Assembly (NCBI GenBank): GCA_963846565.1
Contig: CAWJWL010000005.1
Coordinates: forward strand, 1,302,001-1,366,000
Source: WHSW01 sp963846565
GTDB taxonomy: Bacteria > Actinomycetota > Thermoleophilia > Solirubrobacterales > 70-9
Reading direction: 5' to 3'
Length of the DNA: 64,000 nucleotides
Positions 25,360 through 33,928 of this stretch are shown here, piece after piece (positions within the stretch are counted from its first letter, which is position 1; every line of letters starts with the position of its first letter). The notes under the pieces were generated by a model. The model saw only the letters and a program-made list of their open reading frames with translations, was not told the origin of the DNA and did not search any database. The position numbers were made by a program, and so were the translations under genes.

Positions 25360-26841
25360 ATGAGCTCGCGTGGGGTCGTTGCCGCCGGACACCTGCTGAC
25401 CGCGGAGGCCGGCGCGTGGGCGCTGCGCGAGGGCGGCAACGCGGTCGACGCGGCGATCGCCGCGATGACCACCTCGTTCATCACCGAGAGCCCGCTCACC
25501 GGGATGGGCGCCGGCGGCTACATGCTCGTCCATACGGAAGCGGAGACCACGATCCTCGACTTCTTCGTCGCCGCTCCCGGCGCCGACGGGATCGAGCGCG
25601 GCGCCGAGCTCCAGCCGATCCCCGTCCACTTCACGCCGACGTCCTCGCAGGTGTTCAACGTCGGCGCCGCCTCCTGCGGCGTTCCCGGCACGCCGGCCGG
25701 GATCGTCGAGGCGTTGCGCCGATTCGGGTCGATGCCGCTCGCCGAGCTCGTCAGCCCGGCCGTCTCGCTCGCCCGCGATGGGGTGGAGCTGAACCGCGAG
25801 CAGGCCTACTTCGTCGAGATCCTCGCGCCGATCCTGACTCACTACGAGGAGGCGGGGGCGATCTACGCGCCGCGCGGGGAGCCGCTTCGCGAGGGCGAGG
25901 TGATGCGCTTTCCGGCGCTCGCCGACGCGCTCGAGCGCCTCGCCTCCGATGGCGCCGAGCCGTTCTACCGGGGCGAGATCGCGGCGGCGATATCCGACTG
26001 GGTGGTCGAGCGCGGCGGCACCCTCGGTCGCGCCGACCTCGCCGCGTATGAGCCAATCGCGCGCGAGCCGGTGAGCGCGAGCTTCGCCGGCCGCCGGATC
26101 CTCACCAACCCGCCGCCGTCCTCGGGCGGGGTCCTGATCGCGTACGCGCTCGAACTGCTCGAGCGGGGCGGCGACTCCGGCGTGGAGGCCGTCGTTCGCG
26201 CGATGGAGGCCGCGCAGGACGCCCGCACGGAGGAGTTCGTCGATGGGCTCGAGGACGATGCTTTCGCCGCCTCGTTCCTCGCCGACAAGCTCGGCTCGAC
26301 GACCCACATCTCGGCGCTCGACGCCGAGGGACGGTGCGCCAGCGTGACCTGCTCGAACGGGACGGGGTCGGGTCTCGTCGTCCCCGGGACGGGTGTCCAC
26401 GTCAACAACATGATGGGAGAGCAGGACCTGAATCCGTTCGGCTTCCATCGGCACCGGGCCGGGCGGCGGATGCCTTCGATGATGTCGCCGACGGTCGTCC
26501 TCCGAGACGGCGAGGTCGAGGCCGGACTCGGCAGCGGCGGCTCGAACCGGATCCGCTCCGCGATCCTGCAGACGATCGTCGGGCTGCTCGCCGGCGGGCA
26601 CGAGCTCTCCGCCGCGGTGATCGCTCCCCGCGTGCACTACGAGGCCGGCGCGGTCGACGCCGAGCCCGGCGTCGACGAGGTGGCGCTCGAGCGGCTCGAG
26701 CACGATGGCTACGAGGTCGTTCGCTGGCCGGACCGAAACGTCTTCTTCGGCGGCGTCCACGCCGTTTCACGCGATCCCGCGACCGGCGAGCTCGGCGGAG
26801 CCGGCGATCCCCGCCGCGGCGGAGCGGTCGCGGTGGCCTAG
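25360..26841 (+). CDS. Gamma-glutamyltransferase family protein (Ntn hydrolase)
   Basis: 493 residues. The family start GVVAAGHLLTAEAGAWALRE and GGNAVDAAIAAM are present. The catalytic N-terminal nucleophile after self-cleavage should be Thr314 in LGSTTHISALDAEGRC. Downstream blocks GLVVPGTGVHVNNMMGE and SMMSPTVVLRDGEVEAGLGS match the small subunit. It transfers or hydrolyses gamma-glutamyl groups of glutathione-like thiols, which might include ergothioneine precursors or mycothiol-related compounds (inference). There is no visible signal peptide, so it may be cytoplasmic. It starts 16 bases after ftsZ. Confidence 0.9.
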   Translation: MSSRGVVAAGHLLTAEAGAWALREGGNAVDAAIAAMTTSFITESPLTGMGAGGYMLVHTEAETTILDFFVAAPGADGIERGAELQPIPVHFTPTSSQVFNVGAASCGVPGTPAGIVEALRRFGSMPLAELVSPAVSLARDGVELNREQAYFVEILAPILTHYEEAGAIYAPRGEPLREGEVMRFPALADALERLASDGAEPFYRGEIAAAISDWVVERGGTLGRADLAAYEPIAREPVSASFAGRRILTNPPPSSGGVLIAYALELLERGGDSGVEAVVRAMEAAQDARTEEFVDGLEDDAFAASFLADKLGSTTHISALDAEGRCASVTCSNGTGSGLVVPGTGVHVNNMMGEQDLNPFGFHRHRAGRRMPSMMSPTVVLRDGEVEAGLGSGGSNRIRSAILQTIVGLLAGGHELSAAVIAPRVHYEAGAVDAEPGVDEVALERLEHDGYEVVRWPDRNVFFGGVHAVSRDPATGELGGAGDPRRGGAVAVA

Positions 26842-26848
26842 AAGCTCG

Positions 26849-27478
26849 CTATCCGACGACCAGCTTGCCGTTCATCTTCGCCCGCTCGGCGATCTCCTGG
26901 GAGCGCTCGAGCGCGGCGAGCAGCGCCTCGAGCGCGGCCGCGAGGACATCCATGCGGCGACGCTCGGAGCGCAACTCCAGCAGGTGCTGCTTCGTATCCG
27001 GGGGCAGCTCGACGCGGGCCGCGAGCCCGTAGGAGTCGAGCGCGTCGAGGTCGGCGCGCTCGAGCGCGTCGGAGTCGACTCGCTCGAGCAGGGTGGCGAA
27101 GGCGTCTCGGGCGCGCGTCGGCGCGTCGCTCGGCTCCTGCGCCTCGGCCGCGGTTCCTGTCAGCGGCTCGACCTCTCCGGCGGGGAAGTCGGTGGTCTCG
27201 TGGCGGTCGAGAACCCGGAACGGGCGCTCGCCGGTGACGACGATGTTGAGCCTGCCGTCCTCGAAGCGCTCGGTGACCTCGGTCACGCGGGCCTCGCAAC
27301 CGACTCGGCGGGCGCCGGTGTCGCCGTCGCGAAAGACGACTCCAAACGGCTCCTCCTGCTCGAGGCAGTGGTCGATCATCCGCTTGTAGCGCTCCTCGAA
27401 GATGTGAAGCGGGACCAGCTCGCCCGGCAGCAGGACCAGCGGAAGCTCGAAGATCGGCAGCTCGACACTCTCGTTCAC
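26849..27478 (-). CDS. LON substrate-binding (N-terminal) domain protein
   Basis: 209 residues forming only the LON N-domain (PF02190 type), without AAA or protease parts. The start block ELPIFELPLVLLPGELVPLH, then IFEERYKRMI and FGVVFRDGDTGARRVGCEA, is diagnostic. Such stand-alone proteins are widespread in bacteria, with unknown function and possible peptide binding. The start is GTG 27478; the cyclase gene diverges from it 27 bases away, so they share a short promoter region. Confidence 0.88.
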   Translation of the reverse strand: MNESVELPIFELPLVLLPGELVPLHIFEERYKRMIDHCLEQEEPFGVVFRDGDTGARRVGCEARVTEVTERFEDGRLNIVVTGERPFRVLDRHETTDFPAGEVEPLTGTAAEAQEPSDAPTRARDAFATLLERVDSDALERADLDALDSYGLAARVELPPDTKQHLLELRSERRRMDVLAAALEALLAALERSQEIAERAKMNGKLVVG

Positions 27479-27505
27479 CGCATCCGGATTCTAGGATCCC
27501 CTCCG

Positions 27506-28477
27506 ATGGTGGAGCCAAGCCCGGCACTCACGCGCGTGATCGACGCCTTCGGCGGCGAGGCCCGCTACTCCCCGGAGCAGCTCGCCGAGCGCACCGGACT
27601 GGAGCGAGACTTCCTCGACCGCCTCTGGCGGGCGCTCGGGATGGCGCTCGCCGATGGCGATCGCGCCGTCTACACCGACGACGACCTCGCCGCGGCCGAG
27701 CGCGTCGCCGGGCTCCGCGAAGCCGGCATCCCCGATGCCGGGATCCTCGAGATCGCCCGCCTGCTCGGGATGACGATGTCCCAGCTCGCGGCGGCGAACC
27801 GGGAGATGATCAGCGAGGCGGTGAGCTCGGCCGGGGTGCCCGAGGACGAGCGCGACGAGCGGCTCGCGGCGGCGATCAGGGCCTTCATGCCGACGGTCGG
27901 TGATTCGCTCGGCTACGTGCTCACCCTTCACCTGCGTCAGCAGATCACCCACGACGCCGTCGCCGGGGGCGATGGCGAGGCGACGCAGGAGGTCGCCGTC
28001 TGCTTCGCCGACATGGTCGGCTTCACCCAGCTCGGCGAGAAGCTCGCCCCGGACGAGCTCGGGCGCGTCACCGGGAAGCTGAGCGAGCTCGCTTCCAGCG
28101 TGGTCGCACCGCCGCTACGCCTGGTGAAGATGATCGGAGACGCGGCGATGATCGTCGGCCCCGACACCGCCGGGGTCCTCGACGCGGCGCTCGAGCTGGT
28201 GGAGCGGGCCGCCGAGGAGGGCGGCGACTTCCCGATCCTGCGCGCCGGCGTCGCCGCCGGCGAGGCGCTCGCTCAGGGGGGCGATTGGTACGGGGCGCCG
28301 GTGAACCTGGCGAGCCGGATCACCGACCGCGCCCGGCCGGGGACCGTGCTTGCGAGCGCCGAGGTCCAGAAGGAGCTCGAAGGGGACTACCGGTGGTCGT
28401 TTGCGGGCGGGAAGCGGCTCAAGGGGATCGACGGCGAGGTGAAGCTCTACCGTGCCCGCCGCCCGGATCGCGCGTAA
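27506..28477 (+). CDS. Class III adenylate cyclase, Rv1264-like with N-terminal regulatory domain
   Basis: 323 residues from ATG 27506. Residues ~1-145 form an all-helical regulatory domain as in mycobacterial Rv1264, a pH-sensing cyclase. Residues ~155-323 are the catalytic domain. Metal Asp169 is in VCFADMVGFT, with substrate Lys208 and second metal Asp212 in KMIGDAAMIV. The spacing (39 and 4) is as I recall for Rv1264. The transition-state Asn267 and Arg271 are in VNLASR. All catalytic residues are present, so activity as a homodimer making cAMP is expected. No cAMP receptor is adjacent. The downstream DipZ-type gene begins 33 bases later. Confidence 0.87.
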   Translation: MVEPSPALTRVIDAFGGEARYSPEQLAERTGLERDFLDRLWRALGMALADGDRAVYTDDDLAAAERVAGLREAGIPDAGILEIARLLGMTMSQLAAANREMISEAVSSAGVPEDERDERLAAAIRAFMPTVGDSLGYVLTLHLRQQITHDAVAGGDGEATQEVAVCFADMVGFTQLGEKLAPDELGRVTGKLSELASSVVAPPLRLVKMIGDAAMIVGPDTAGVLDAALELVERAAEEGGDFPILRAGVAAGEALAQGGDWYGAPVNLASRITDRARPGTVLASAEVQKELEGDYRWSFAGGKRLKGIDGEVKLYRARRPDRA

Positions 28478-28510
28478 CGCCCGCGCACCTCGGCCGACGG
28501 AAGTCAGCAC

Positions 28511-30250
28511 ATGGTCCTGCTGATGCTGTTCGCGTTCGTGGCGGGCGCCGCGACGGCACTTTCGCCCTGCGTGCTCCCGGTGCTACCGGTCGTACTCGGC
28601 GCCGGCGCGACCGGCGGCCGGCGGCGGCCGCTCGGCGTCGTCACCGGATTGGTGCTCGCGTTCACGTTCGCGACGGTCGCCCTCGTCTACGTGATCGATG
28701 CGCTCGGCCTCCCCGACGGCTTCCTGCGCACGCTGGCGATCGTCACCCTGCTCGCCTTCGGCATCTTCCTGCTGTTCCCGAGCCTCGGCGACCGGATCGA
28801 GGCGCTCGCGAGCCGGATCACCCCCGGTCCCGCGCGGGTCGGCGGCGACGGCTTCGGCTCCGGGCTCCTGCTCGGGGCCAGCCTCGGCATCGTCTACACG
28901 CCCTGCGCCGGGCCGATCCTCGCCGGCGTGATCACGGTCTCGGCCGCCCAGGACTTCACCGCCGGCAAGCTCGCGGTCGCGCTTGCCTACGCGGTCGGCT
29001 CCGGCGCCGTCCTCTACGCGCTGATGCTCGGGGGCCGCAGGATCGCCGCCCGACTGCGCCCCTGGCAGGGCTGGGTCCAGGCCGGGATCGGCGCGACGAT
29101 GATCGTCGTCGCCGTTGCGATGACCGCGGACCTCGACATCAGGTTCCAGAACGCGATCGCCGACGACTTGCCGGCGGTCCTCGTCAACCCGAGTGGCGAG
29201 CTCGAGGAATCGGACGCGATCACCGACGAGCTCGCGGCGGTTCGTGGGGGACACGGCGCCGTGGAGGGCGGGGCCGAGGAGGTCGAGGCGGGCGTCGCGC
29301 TGCCCGAGTACGGCGCCGCCCCTGACTTCGCCGAGCCGGGGGAGTGGTTCAACACCGACGGCGAGTCGCTTTCGATCCCGGCGCTCACGCGTGAGCAGGG
29401 AGGCGTCGTCCTGATCGACTTCTGGACCTACACCTGCATCAACTGCATCCGCACGCTGCCCTATCTCAAGGCATGGGACGACGAGTACCGCGACGACGGT
29501 CTCACGATCGTGGGCGTCCACGCGCCCGAGTTCGCCTTCGAGCGCGACCCGGGCAACGTCGCCGAGGCGATCGAGCGAAACGAGATCGCCTACCCGGTCG
29601 TTCAGGACAACGACTTCGGGACGTGGAACGCGTTCGCGAACCAGTACTGGCCTGCGAAGTACCTGATCGACGCCGCGGGCGAGGTCCGCTACGTTCACTT
29701 CGGGGAGGGCGACTACGAGCAGACGGAGGCGGCGATCCGGTCGCTGCTCGCCGAGGCCGGGGAGAAGCCCGCCGGGGGTGGAATCGCCGGTCAGGACGCG
29801 GAGACGGTCGACCCCGGCCTGGCGACGCCGGAGACCTACCTCGGCTGGGAGCGCGCGCAGGGCTGGGTCGAGGCGCCGGTGCCCGGCGAGCGCGACTATG
29901 CGGCCCCCGCTGCCGAGGAGCTCGCCCCGAACGAGTTCGCATACGGGGGCACCTGGCGGATCGATGGCGAGTCCGCCACGTCGGTGGCCGGGTCGACGAT
30001 CGCCCTCCGCTTCAAGGCGAGCAAGGTCTTCCTCGTCCTCGGGGCCGAGAACGACCCCGCCGGCGTCACCGTCGAGCTCGACGGCGAACCGCTCCGACCG
30101 GACGACGCGGGTGAGGACGTGAGGCGCGCGGCCGCGACGATCGGCCCGCAGCGGCTCTACCGCCTCGTCGACCTACCGCGGGCCGGCGATCACACGTTGA
30201 CGTTGCGCTTCGAGCCCGGGATCTCGGGCTACGCGTTCACGTTCGGCTAG
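28511..30250 (+). CDS. DipZ-type CcdA-thioredoxin fusion protein
   Basis: 579 residues. The N-terminal ~210 residues are a CcdA-like membrane domain with about six helices and the redox Cys in ALSPCVLPVLP and YTPCAGPI. A thioredoxin-like domain follows with DFWTYTCINCIRTLPYL around residues 302-318, holding the redox Cys-x-x-Cys, then FAFERDPGNVAEAIE. The C-terminal ~170 residues are the carbohydrate-binding-like DipZ domain ending GISGYAFTFG. It carries electrons across the membrane to reduce extracytoplasmic disulfides. It is full length for the family. Confidence 0.9.
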   Translation: MVLLMLFAFVAGAATALSPCVLPVLPVVLGAGATGGRRRPLGVVTGLVLAFTFATVALVYVIDALGLPDGFLRTLAIVTLLAFGIFLLFPSLGDRIEALASRITPGPARVGGDGFGSGLLLGASLGIVYTPCAGPILAGVITVSAAQDFTAGKLAVALAYAVGSGAVLYALMLGGRRIAARLRPWQGWVQAGIGATMIVVAVAMTADLDIRFQNAIADDLPAVLVNPSGELEESDAITDELAAVRGGHGAVEGGAEEVEAGVALPEYGAAPDFAEPGEWFNTDGESLSIPALTREQGGVVLIDFWTYTCINCIRTLPYLKAWDDEYRDDGLTIVGVHAPEFAFERDPGNVAEAIERNEIAYPVVQDNDFGTWNAFANQYWPAKYLIDAAGEVRYVHFGEGDYEQTEAAIRSLLAEAGEKPAGGGIAGQDAETVDPGLATPETYLGWERAQGWVEAPVPGERDYAAPAAEELAPNEFAYGGTWRIDGESATSVAGSTIALRFKASKVFLVLGAENDPAGVTVELDGEPLRPDDAGEDVRRAAATIGPQRLYRLVDLPRAGDHTLTLRFEPGISGYAFTFG

Positions 30251-30253
30251 CTC

Positions 30254-30712
30254 TCAGCGCCCGAGCGTGCGCAGGAACTGCGGCGTGCGCTCGGCGAGCA
30301 CGGCCAGCAGGTCCCGGATCTCGGCGAGGCCGGCACGCAGCTCGGCGTCGCCGACCTCGATCGGCAGCATCGTGTCCTGAAGCTCGGCGATCTGGTGATC
30401 GCCGATCGATGCGGACGCCGCGGCGCGCTCGATGATCTCCTTGACGCTCAGTCGCTTCACGGCCGGCTCCGCCGCGTCGAGTGATGGCGCCGAGAGGCCG
30501 ACTCGTTCGGCGAACTGGGTGAGCGTCCGCTTCGCCCGGCCGAAGGCCTTCTGCGCCGGTCGGTAGAGCTCCTCCTCGAGGCGGTCCGCGGTGGTCACGT
30601 CGAGCTGCTCGTATGCCTCTGCGAGGCAGGCGGCCGCCAGCGCGATGCGTTCGATCGCAGCACCGAGATTGCCGAGGATCTGATTGCGACCCTCGAGCGT
30701 GGTGAACGCCAT
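30254..30712 (-). CDS. Hypothetical helical protein, 152 residues
   Basis: Predominantly alpha-helical and soluble, with blocks IERIALAAACLAEAYEQLDV, AEELYRPAQKAFGRAKRTL-like helices and ISSUE-free acidic C-terminus. The ATG at 30712 overlaps the stop of the methyltransferase gene upstream (ATCA/TGA arrangement), so the two are translationally coupled. The gene is convergent with the DipZ-type gene. I recognise no family. Its coupling to the methyltransferase suggests an accessory role in the polysaccharide locus, but this is inference. Confidence 0.65.
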   Translation of the reverse strand: MAFTTLEGRNQILGNLGAAIERIALAAACLAEAYEQLDVTTADRLEEELYRPAQKAFGRAKRTLTQFAERVGLSAPSLDAAEPAVKRLSVKEIIERAAASASIGDHQIAELQDTMLPIEVGDAELRAGLAEIRDLLAVLAERTPQFLRTLGR

Positions 30713-31632
30713 CAGAAGGGGCGGCGGGCGCTGAGGACGAGGTTGTAGAAGAGCCCCGCGGGCAGGTGCGGCTCGAGCACCGTCGCGTCGAGCTTCTGCA
30801 GCGCGATGTAGCTGTTGAAGGCAAAGCGTCGCCAGGCGCTTGGGACCTCGTCCGGCTCGGCGCCGGATTCGAGCGAGCGGAGCAGCCAGCCATAGACGTT
30901 CGCGACCAGCTCTTCGCCGCCGACGCGGACCTGGTCGTAGCCCGCGTCCCCGAGCCGGCGGCGCAGCTCGCCGGGGTCGAAGGCATGAACATCGACCTCC
31001 GACTCGAGCTTGTGACTCTCCGCGTCCTCGCCGTCGCCGTGGCCGCGCGCGGCGGAGGCGCCGAGCGCGCGCCGCCAAAGCGGCCCGGCCAGTGCCCCGG
31101 CTCGCTTCGGCACCACCGCGAGCCGGTCGCCGTTACGCGAGGGCTCGCCGCAGAAGGCAATCCGGCCGCCGGGGCGGAGGACGCGAAGAAACTCGGACAA
31201 GGCGCGCTCGAGATCGGGGATGTGGTGGAGCACGGCGTGGCCGAAGACGAGGTCGAAGCTCTCGTCGGCGAACGGCAGCAACTCGGCCTCGGTGCGGATC
31301 GTCCCCACCTCGACTCCGAGCCGCTGCGCGGTGCTCGAGAGGGTGGCGAGCATCCCGGGCGAGATGTCGGAGGCGATCGGGCGCTCGATCAGGCCGAGCT
31401 GCGCGAGGTTGAGCGTGAAGTAGCCGGTCCCGGCACCGATCTCGAGCGTGTCGCCGAACGGCGCCTCGGGTCTCGAGCCGAGCGCCTTGATCAGCTTCGC
31501 CGCGACCTGGTCCTGGCCGATGCCGCCGAAGTCGATCCCCCACTTGGCGTCGTAGGAGGCTGCGGCGACGTCGTGGTAGCGCGTGTTGACGTCCTTGATC
31601 CGCTCTGGCGTCGCTGTCGGGGCGGCTGGCAC
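30712..31632 (-). CDS. Class I SAM-dependent methyltransferase (polysaccharide-locus type)
   Basis: 306 residues if started at GTG 31632, chosen because earlier starts would run into the divergent gene's leader. The SAM motif I is LEIGAGTGYFTLNLAQLG, motif II ASDISPGMLATLS, and FDLVFGHAVLHHIPDLERAL plus VLRPGGRIAFCGEPS complete the fold. The C-terminal ~120 residues are an extra domain. It is divergent from the methyltransferase-GH57-GT4 operon. In mycobacteria a methyltransferase (Rv3037c) also lies on the opposite strand near the Rv3030-Rv3032 genes; the substrate here is inferred to be a sugar or lipid. Confidence 0.82.
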   Translation of the reverse strand: MPAAPTATPERIKDVNTRYHDVAAASYDAKWGIDFGGIGQDQVAAKLIKALGSRPEAPFGDTLEIGAGTGYFTLNLAQLGLIERPIASDISPGMLATLSSTAQRLGVEVGTIRTEAELLPFADESFDLVFGHAVLHHIPDLERALSEFLRVLRPGGRIAFCGEPSRNGDRLAVVPKRAGALAGPLWRRALGASAARGHGDGEDAESHKLESEVDVHAFDPGELRRRLGDAGYDQVRVGGEELVANVYGWLLRSLESGAEPDEVPSAWRRFAFNSYIALQKLDATVLEPHLPAGLFYNLVLSARRPF

Positions 31633-31709
31633 GGCGGCAGATAGTACGGTCCGGCGCCTTGAGCGCGGAGCAGACCCAAGGAGATGGTCTTCCAGCGGAG
31701 CGCGACCCA

Positions 31710-32474
31710 ATGGATTCCGAGCCACATCTGCAGGAAAACCAGCCCACGGGCGTGCCGCCGCTGGCGCTCACAGGCGAGCGCACGCTGCCCGACGTCCCGG
31801 ATGAGAACTACTGGTACCGGCGCCATCTGGCCGTCTACGAATGGCTTGCGGCGCGAGTTGCCGGCGCCCGCGTGGTCGACCTCGCGTGCGGCGAGGGCTA
31901 CGGCTCCGACGTGCTCGCCGGGGCGGCCGCGGAGGTGATCGGGGTCGACGCGAACCCCGAGGCCCACGAGCACGCCCGGCTCCGCTACCGGCGCCCGAAC
32001 CTGCGCTTCGAACGCACCCTGGTCGAGACCTGGGCCGAGCCGGCGGACGCGATCGTCTTCCTGCAGACGATCGAGCACATCGCGGACCCGGCGGCGCTCC
32101 TGCGCGGGTTCGCGCGCCTCGCGCCCGTCGCCTACGTCTCCACCCCGAACCGGCTCACCCTCGCCCCCGAGGGCGCCGAGAAGTCGGACAACCCGTGGCA
32201 CCTGCGCGAGTACACGGCGGCCGAGTACCGGGAGCTGCTCGAGGCCGAGTTCGAGGCGGTCGAGCTCTACGGCCTCTTCCACGCGCGCAAGCTCCGCATC
32301 CACGCGCTCGCATTGCGGGCCGGCTGGGACCGCGTCCACCCGGCGCTCCGGATCACGAAGCCGTTCTACGACCGGTTCACCCCGGCGATCTCCGCCTCCG
32401 ACTTCGCCCTCCGCCCCGAGTCGGAGTGCGACCTCGATCAGGCGCTCGACTTCCTCGCCGTCTGCCGGTCGTGA
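31710..32474 (+). CDS. SAM-dependent methyltransferase, Rv3030-like position
   Basis: 254 residues from ATG 31710; a TTG at 31659 is an alternative start. Rossmann SAM motif VVDLACGEGYGSDVLAG, then VIGVDANPEAHEHARLRY, IVFLQTIEHIADPAALLRGF and AYVSTPNRLTLAP. The last codons overlap the GTG of the GH57 gene (GTGA). In M. tuberculosis the gene in this position, Rv3030, methylates glucose units of methylglucose lipopolysaccharide. The same reaction is inferred here from gene order only. Confidence 0.82.
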   Translation: MDSEPHLQENQPTGVPPLALTGERTLPDVPDENYWYRRHLAVYEWLAARVAGARVVDLACGEGYGSDVLAGAAAEVIGVDANPEAHEHARLRYRRPNLRFERTLVETWAEPADAIVFLQTIEHIADPAALLRGFARLAPVAYVSTPNRLTLAPEGAEKSDNPWHLREYTAAEYRELLEAEFEAVELYGLFHARKLRIHALALRAGWDRVHPALRITKPFYDRFTPAISASDFALRPESECDLDQALDFLAVCRS

Positions 32475-33928
32475 TTCCGGATCCTCCGCGACCCGACCGC
32501 GGCGGACGCGAAGCGGAGCACGCGGTCGGCTCGTTGTGCCTCGTCCTGCATTCGCACATGCCCTACGTCGAGGGCTTCGGCACGTACCCGTTCGGTGAGG
32601 AGTGGCTCTTCGACGCGGTGATTCGCTCGCACCTACCGGTCTTGGAGGTGGCCGAGGGAGTGACGCTCACGGTGACGCCGGTGCTCGCCGACCAGCTCGA
32701 GGCGGAGGGGATCGCCAGGAGGCTGACGGACTTCGTGCGCGAGTTCCGGGTTGGGAGCTGCGAGCTCGACGCCCGCGAGCTCGAGCGCGAGGGAGAGCGC
32801 GCCGCGGCGATCTCCGAGGCGGAGCGCTACCGGAGGGGCCTCGAGCGACTCGACGGGGTGGGGGAGGACCTGCTCGCCGTCTACCGCGAGCCGGCGGAGG
32901 CCGGCAGGGTCGAGCTCGTTCCCTCCGCCGCTACGCACGCGGTGCTGCCACTCGTCGCGAGCGACCGGTTCCGCAACCTCCAGGTCCGCACCGGGATCGC
33001 CTCGCACGAGCGCCGCTTCGGCAGCTGGTCCGGATTCTGGCTCCCGGAGTGCGCGTATGAGCCCGGACTGGAAGCCATCCTCGGCGACGCGGGCGCGGCT
33101 TGGTTCGTCGTCGACCAGAGCGCCCATGAGCGGCCCGGGGCCGCGTTGATTCCGATCTCCACCGCGGCCGGCCCGCGCGCCCTGCCGATCGATTGGGAGG
33201 CCGTCTCCTGGCTCTGGTCGCTCGATGGCTATCCCTCCGAGCAGGTCTATCGCGACTTCCACCGCGAGTCCTGGCGCGGCGCACGGCCCTGGTCGATCAG
33301 CGGCACGGCGTACGAAGCCGACCGTGCCGAGTCCGTCGCCCGCGAGCAGGCCGCCGAGTTCGTCGCCGCCGTCGCCGGGCGGCTCTCCGCGCACCGCGAG
33401 CGCGCGGGATCCGCCGGGTTGCTCACCTTCGCGATCGACACCGAGCTCCTCGGCCACTGGTGGTGGGAGGGACCGACGTGGCTGGCCGAGGTCCAGCGGC
33501 TCGCGCCCGAGCACGGAGTCGAGCTGCTGACCTGCTCCGAGGCGCTCGAGCGCCACCCGGCGACGGAGCGCGAGCTGCGCCGCTCGACCTGGGGGGAGGG
33601 CAAGGACCTGCGTACCTGGGACTCGCCGGCTGTCGCCGACATGGCCTGGGCCGCGCGACGGCTCGAGCTTCGCCTCCTCCGCGCCCTGCGTGCCGGCGAG
33701 CTGGGCGAGGCCGCCGCCGCACGCGCCACGCGCGAGCTGCTCGCCCTCCAGGCGAGCGACTGGGCCTTCCTCGACAGCCGAAAGCAGGCGGGCGATTACC
33801 CCTGGCAACGCTCCACCGGCCACGCTTACGCCCTGCTCGAGGCCATACACTCAGCCGTCGCGCCGGAGCCGCGCCTGCGGAATCTGGCACCGGATCTCGA
33901 CCTGACCCCACTCTCGCAGTCGCCTTGA
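32471..33928 (+). CDS. GH57 family 1,4-alpha-glucan branching enzyme-like protein (Rv3031-like)
   Basis: 485 residues from GTG 32471; a TTG at 32533 would skip a repeat-derived, poorly conserved leader. The GH57 domain starts at LCLVLHSHMPYVEGFGTYPF. The catalytic nucleophile should be Glu193 in FWLPECAYEPG and the acid Asp323 in FAIDTELLGHWWWEG. A C-terminal helical DUF1957-like domain follows (WDSPAVADMAWAARRLELRL). The family makes alpha-1,6 branches in alpha-1,4-glucans. It is coupled by overlap to the methyltransferase before it and the GT4 gene after it. Confidence 0.88.
   Translation: MIPDPPRPDRGGREAEHAVGSLCLVLHSHMPYVEGFGTYPFGEEWLFDAVIRSHLPVLEVAEGVTLTVTPVLADQLEAEGIARRLTDFVREFRVGSCELDARELEREGERAAAISEAERYRRGLERLDGVGEDLLAVYREPAEAGRVELVPSAATHAVLPLVASDRFRNLQVRTGIASHERRFGSWSGFWLPECAYEPGLEAILGDAGAAWFVVDQSAHERPGAALIPISTAAGPRALPIDWEAVSWLWSLDGYPSEQVYRDFHRESWRGARPWSISGTAYEADRAESVAREQAAEFVAAVAGRLSAHRERAGSAGLLTFAIDTELLGHWWWEGPTWLAEVQRLAPEHGVELLTCSEALERHPATERELRRSTWGEGKDLRTWDSPAVADMAWAARRLELRLLRALRAGELGEAAAARATRELLALQASDWAFLDSRKQAGDYPWQRSTGHAYALLEAIHSAVAPEPRLRNLAPDLDLTPLSQSP
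32493..32529. repeat. REP-like hairpin at the methyltransferase/GH57 junction
   Basis: Perfect 9-base inverted repeat CCGACCGCG (32493-32501) and CGCGGTCGG (32521-32529) enclosing a GCGAAGC-containing loop. Positions 32500-32520 equal the reverse complement of 15540-15560. It falls in the first codons of GH57 if the GTG start is used, or just upstream if translation begins at TTG 32533. It may modulate read-through between the two genes. Confidence 0.6.
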
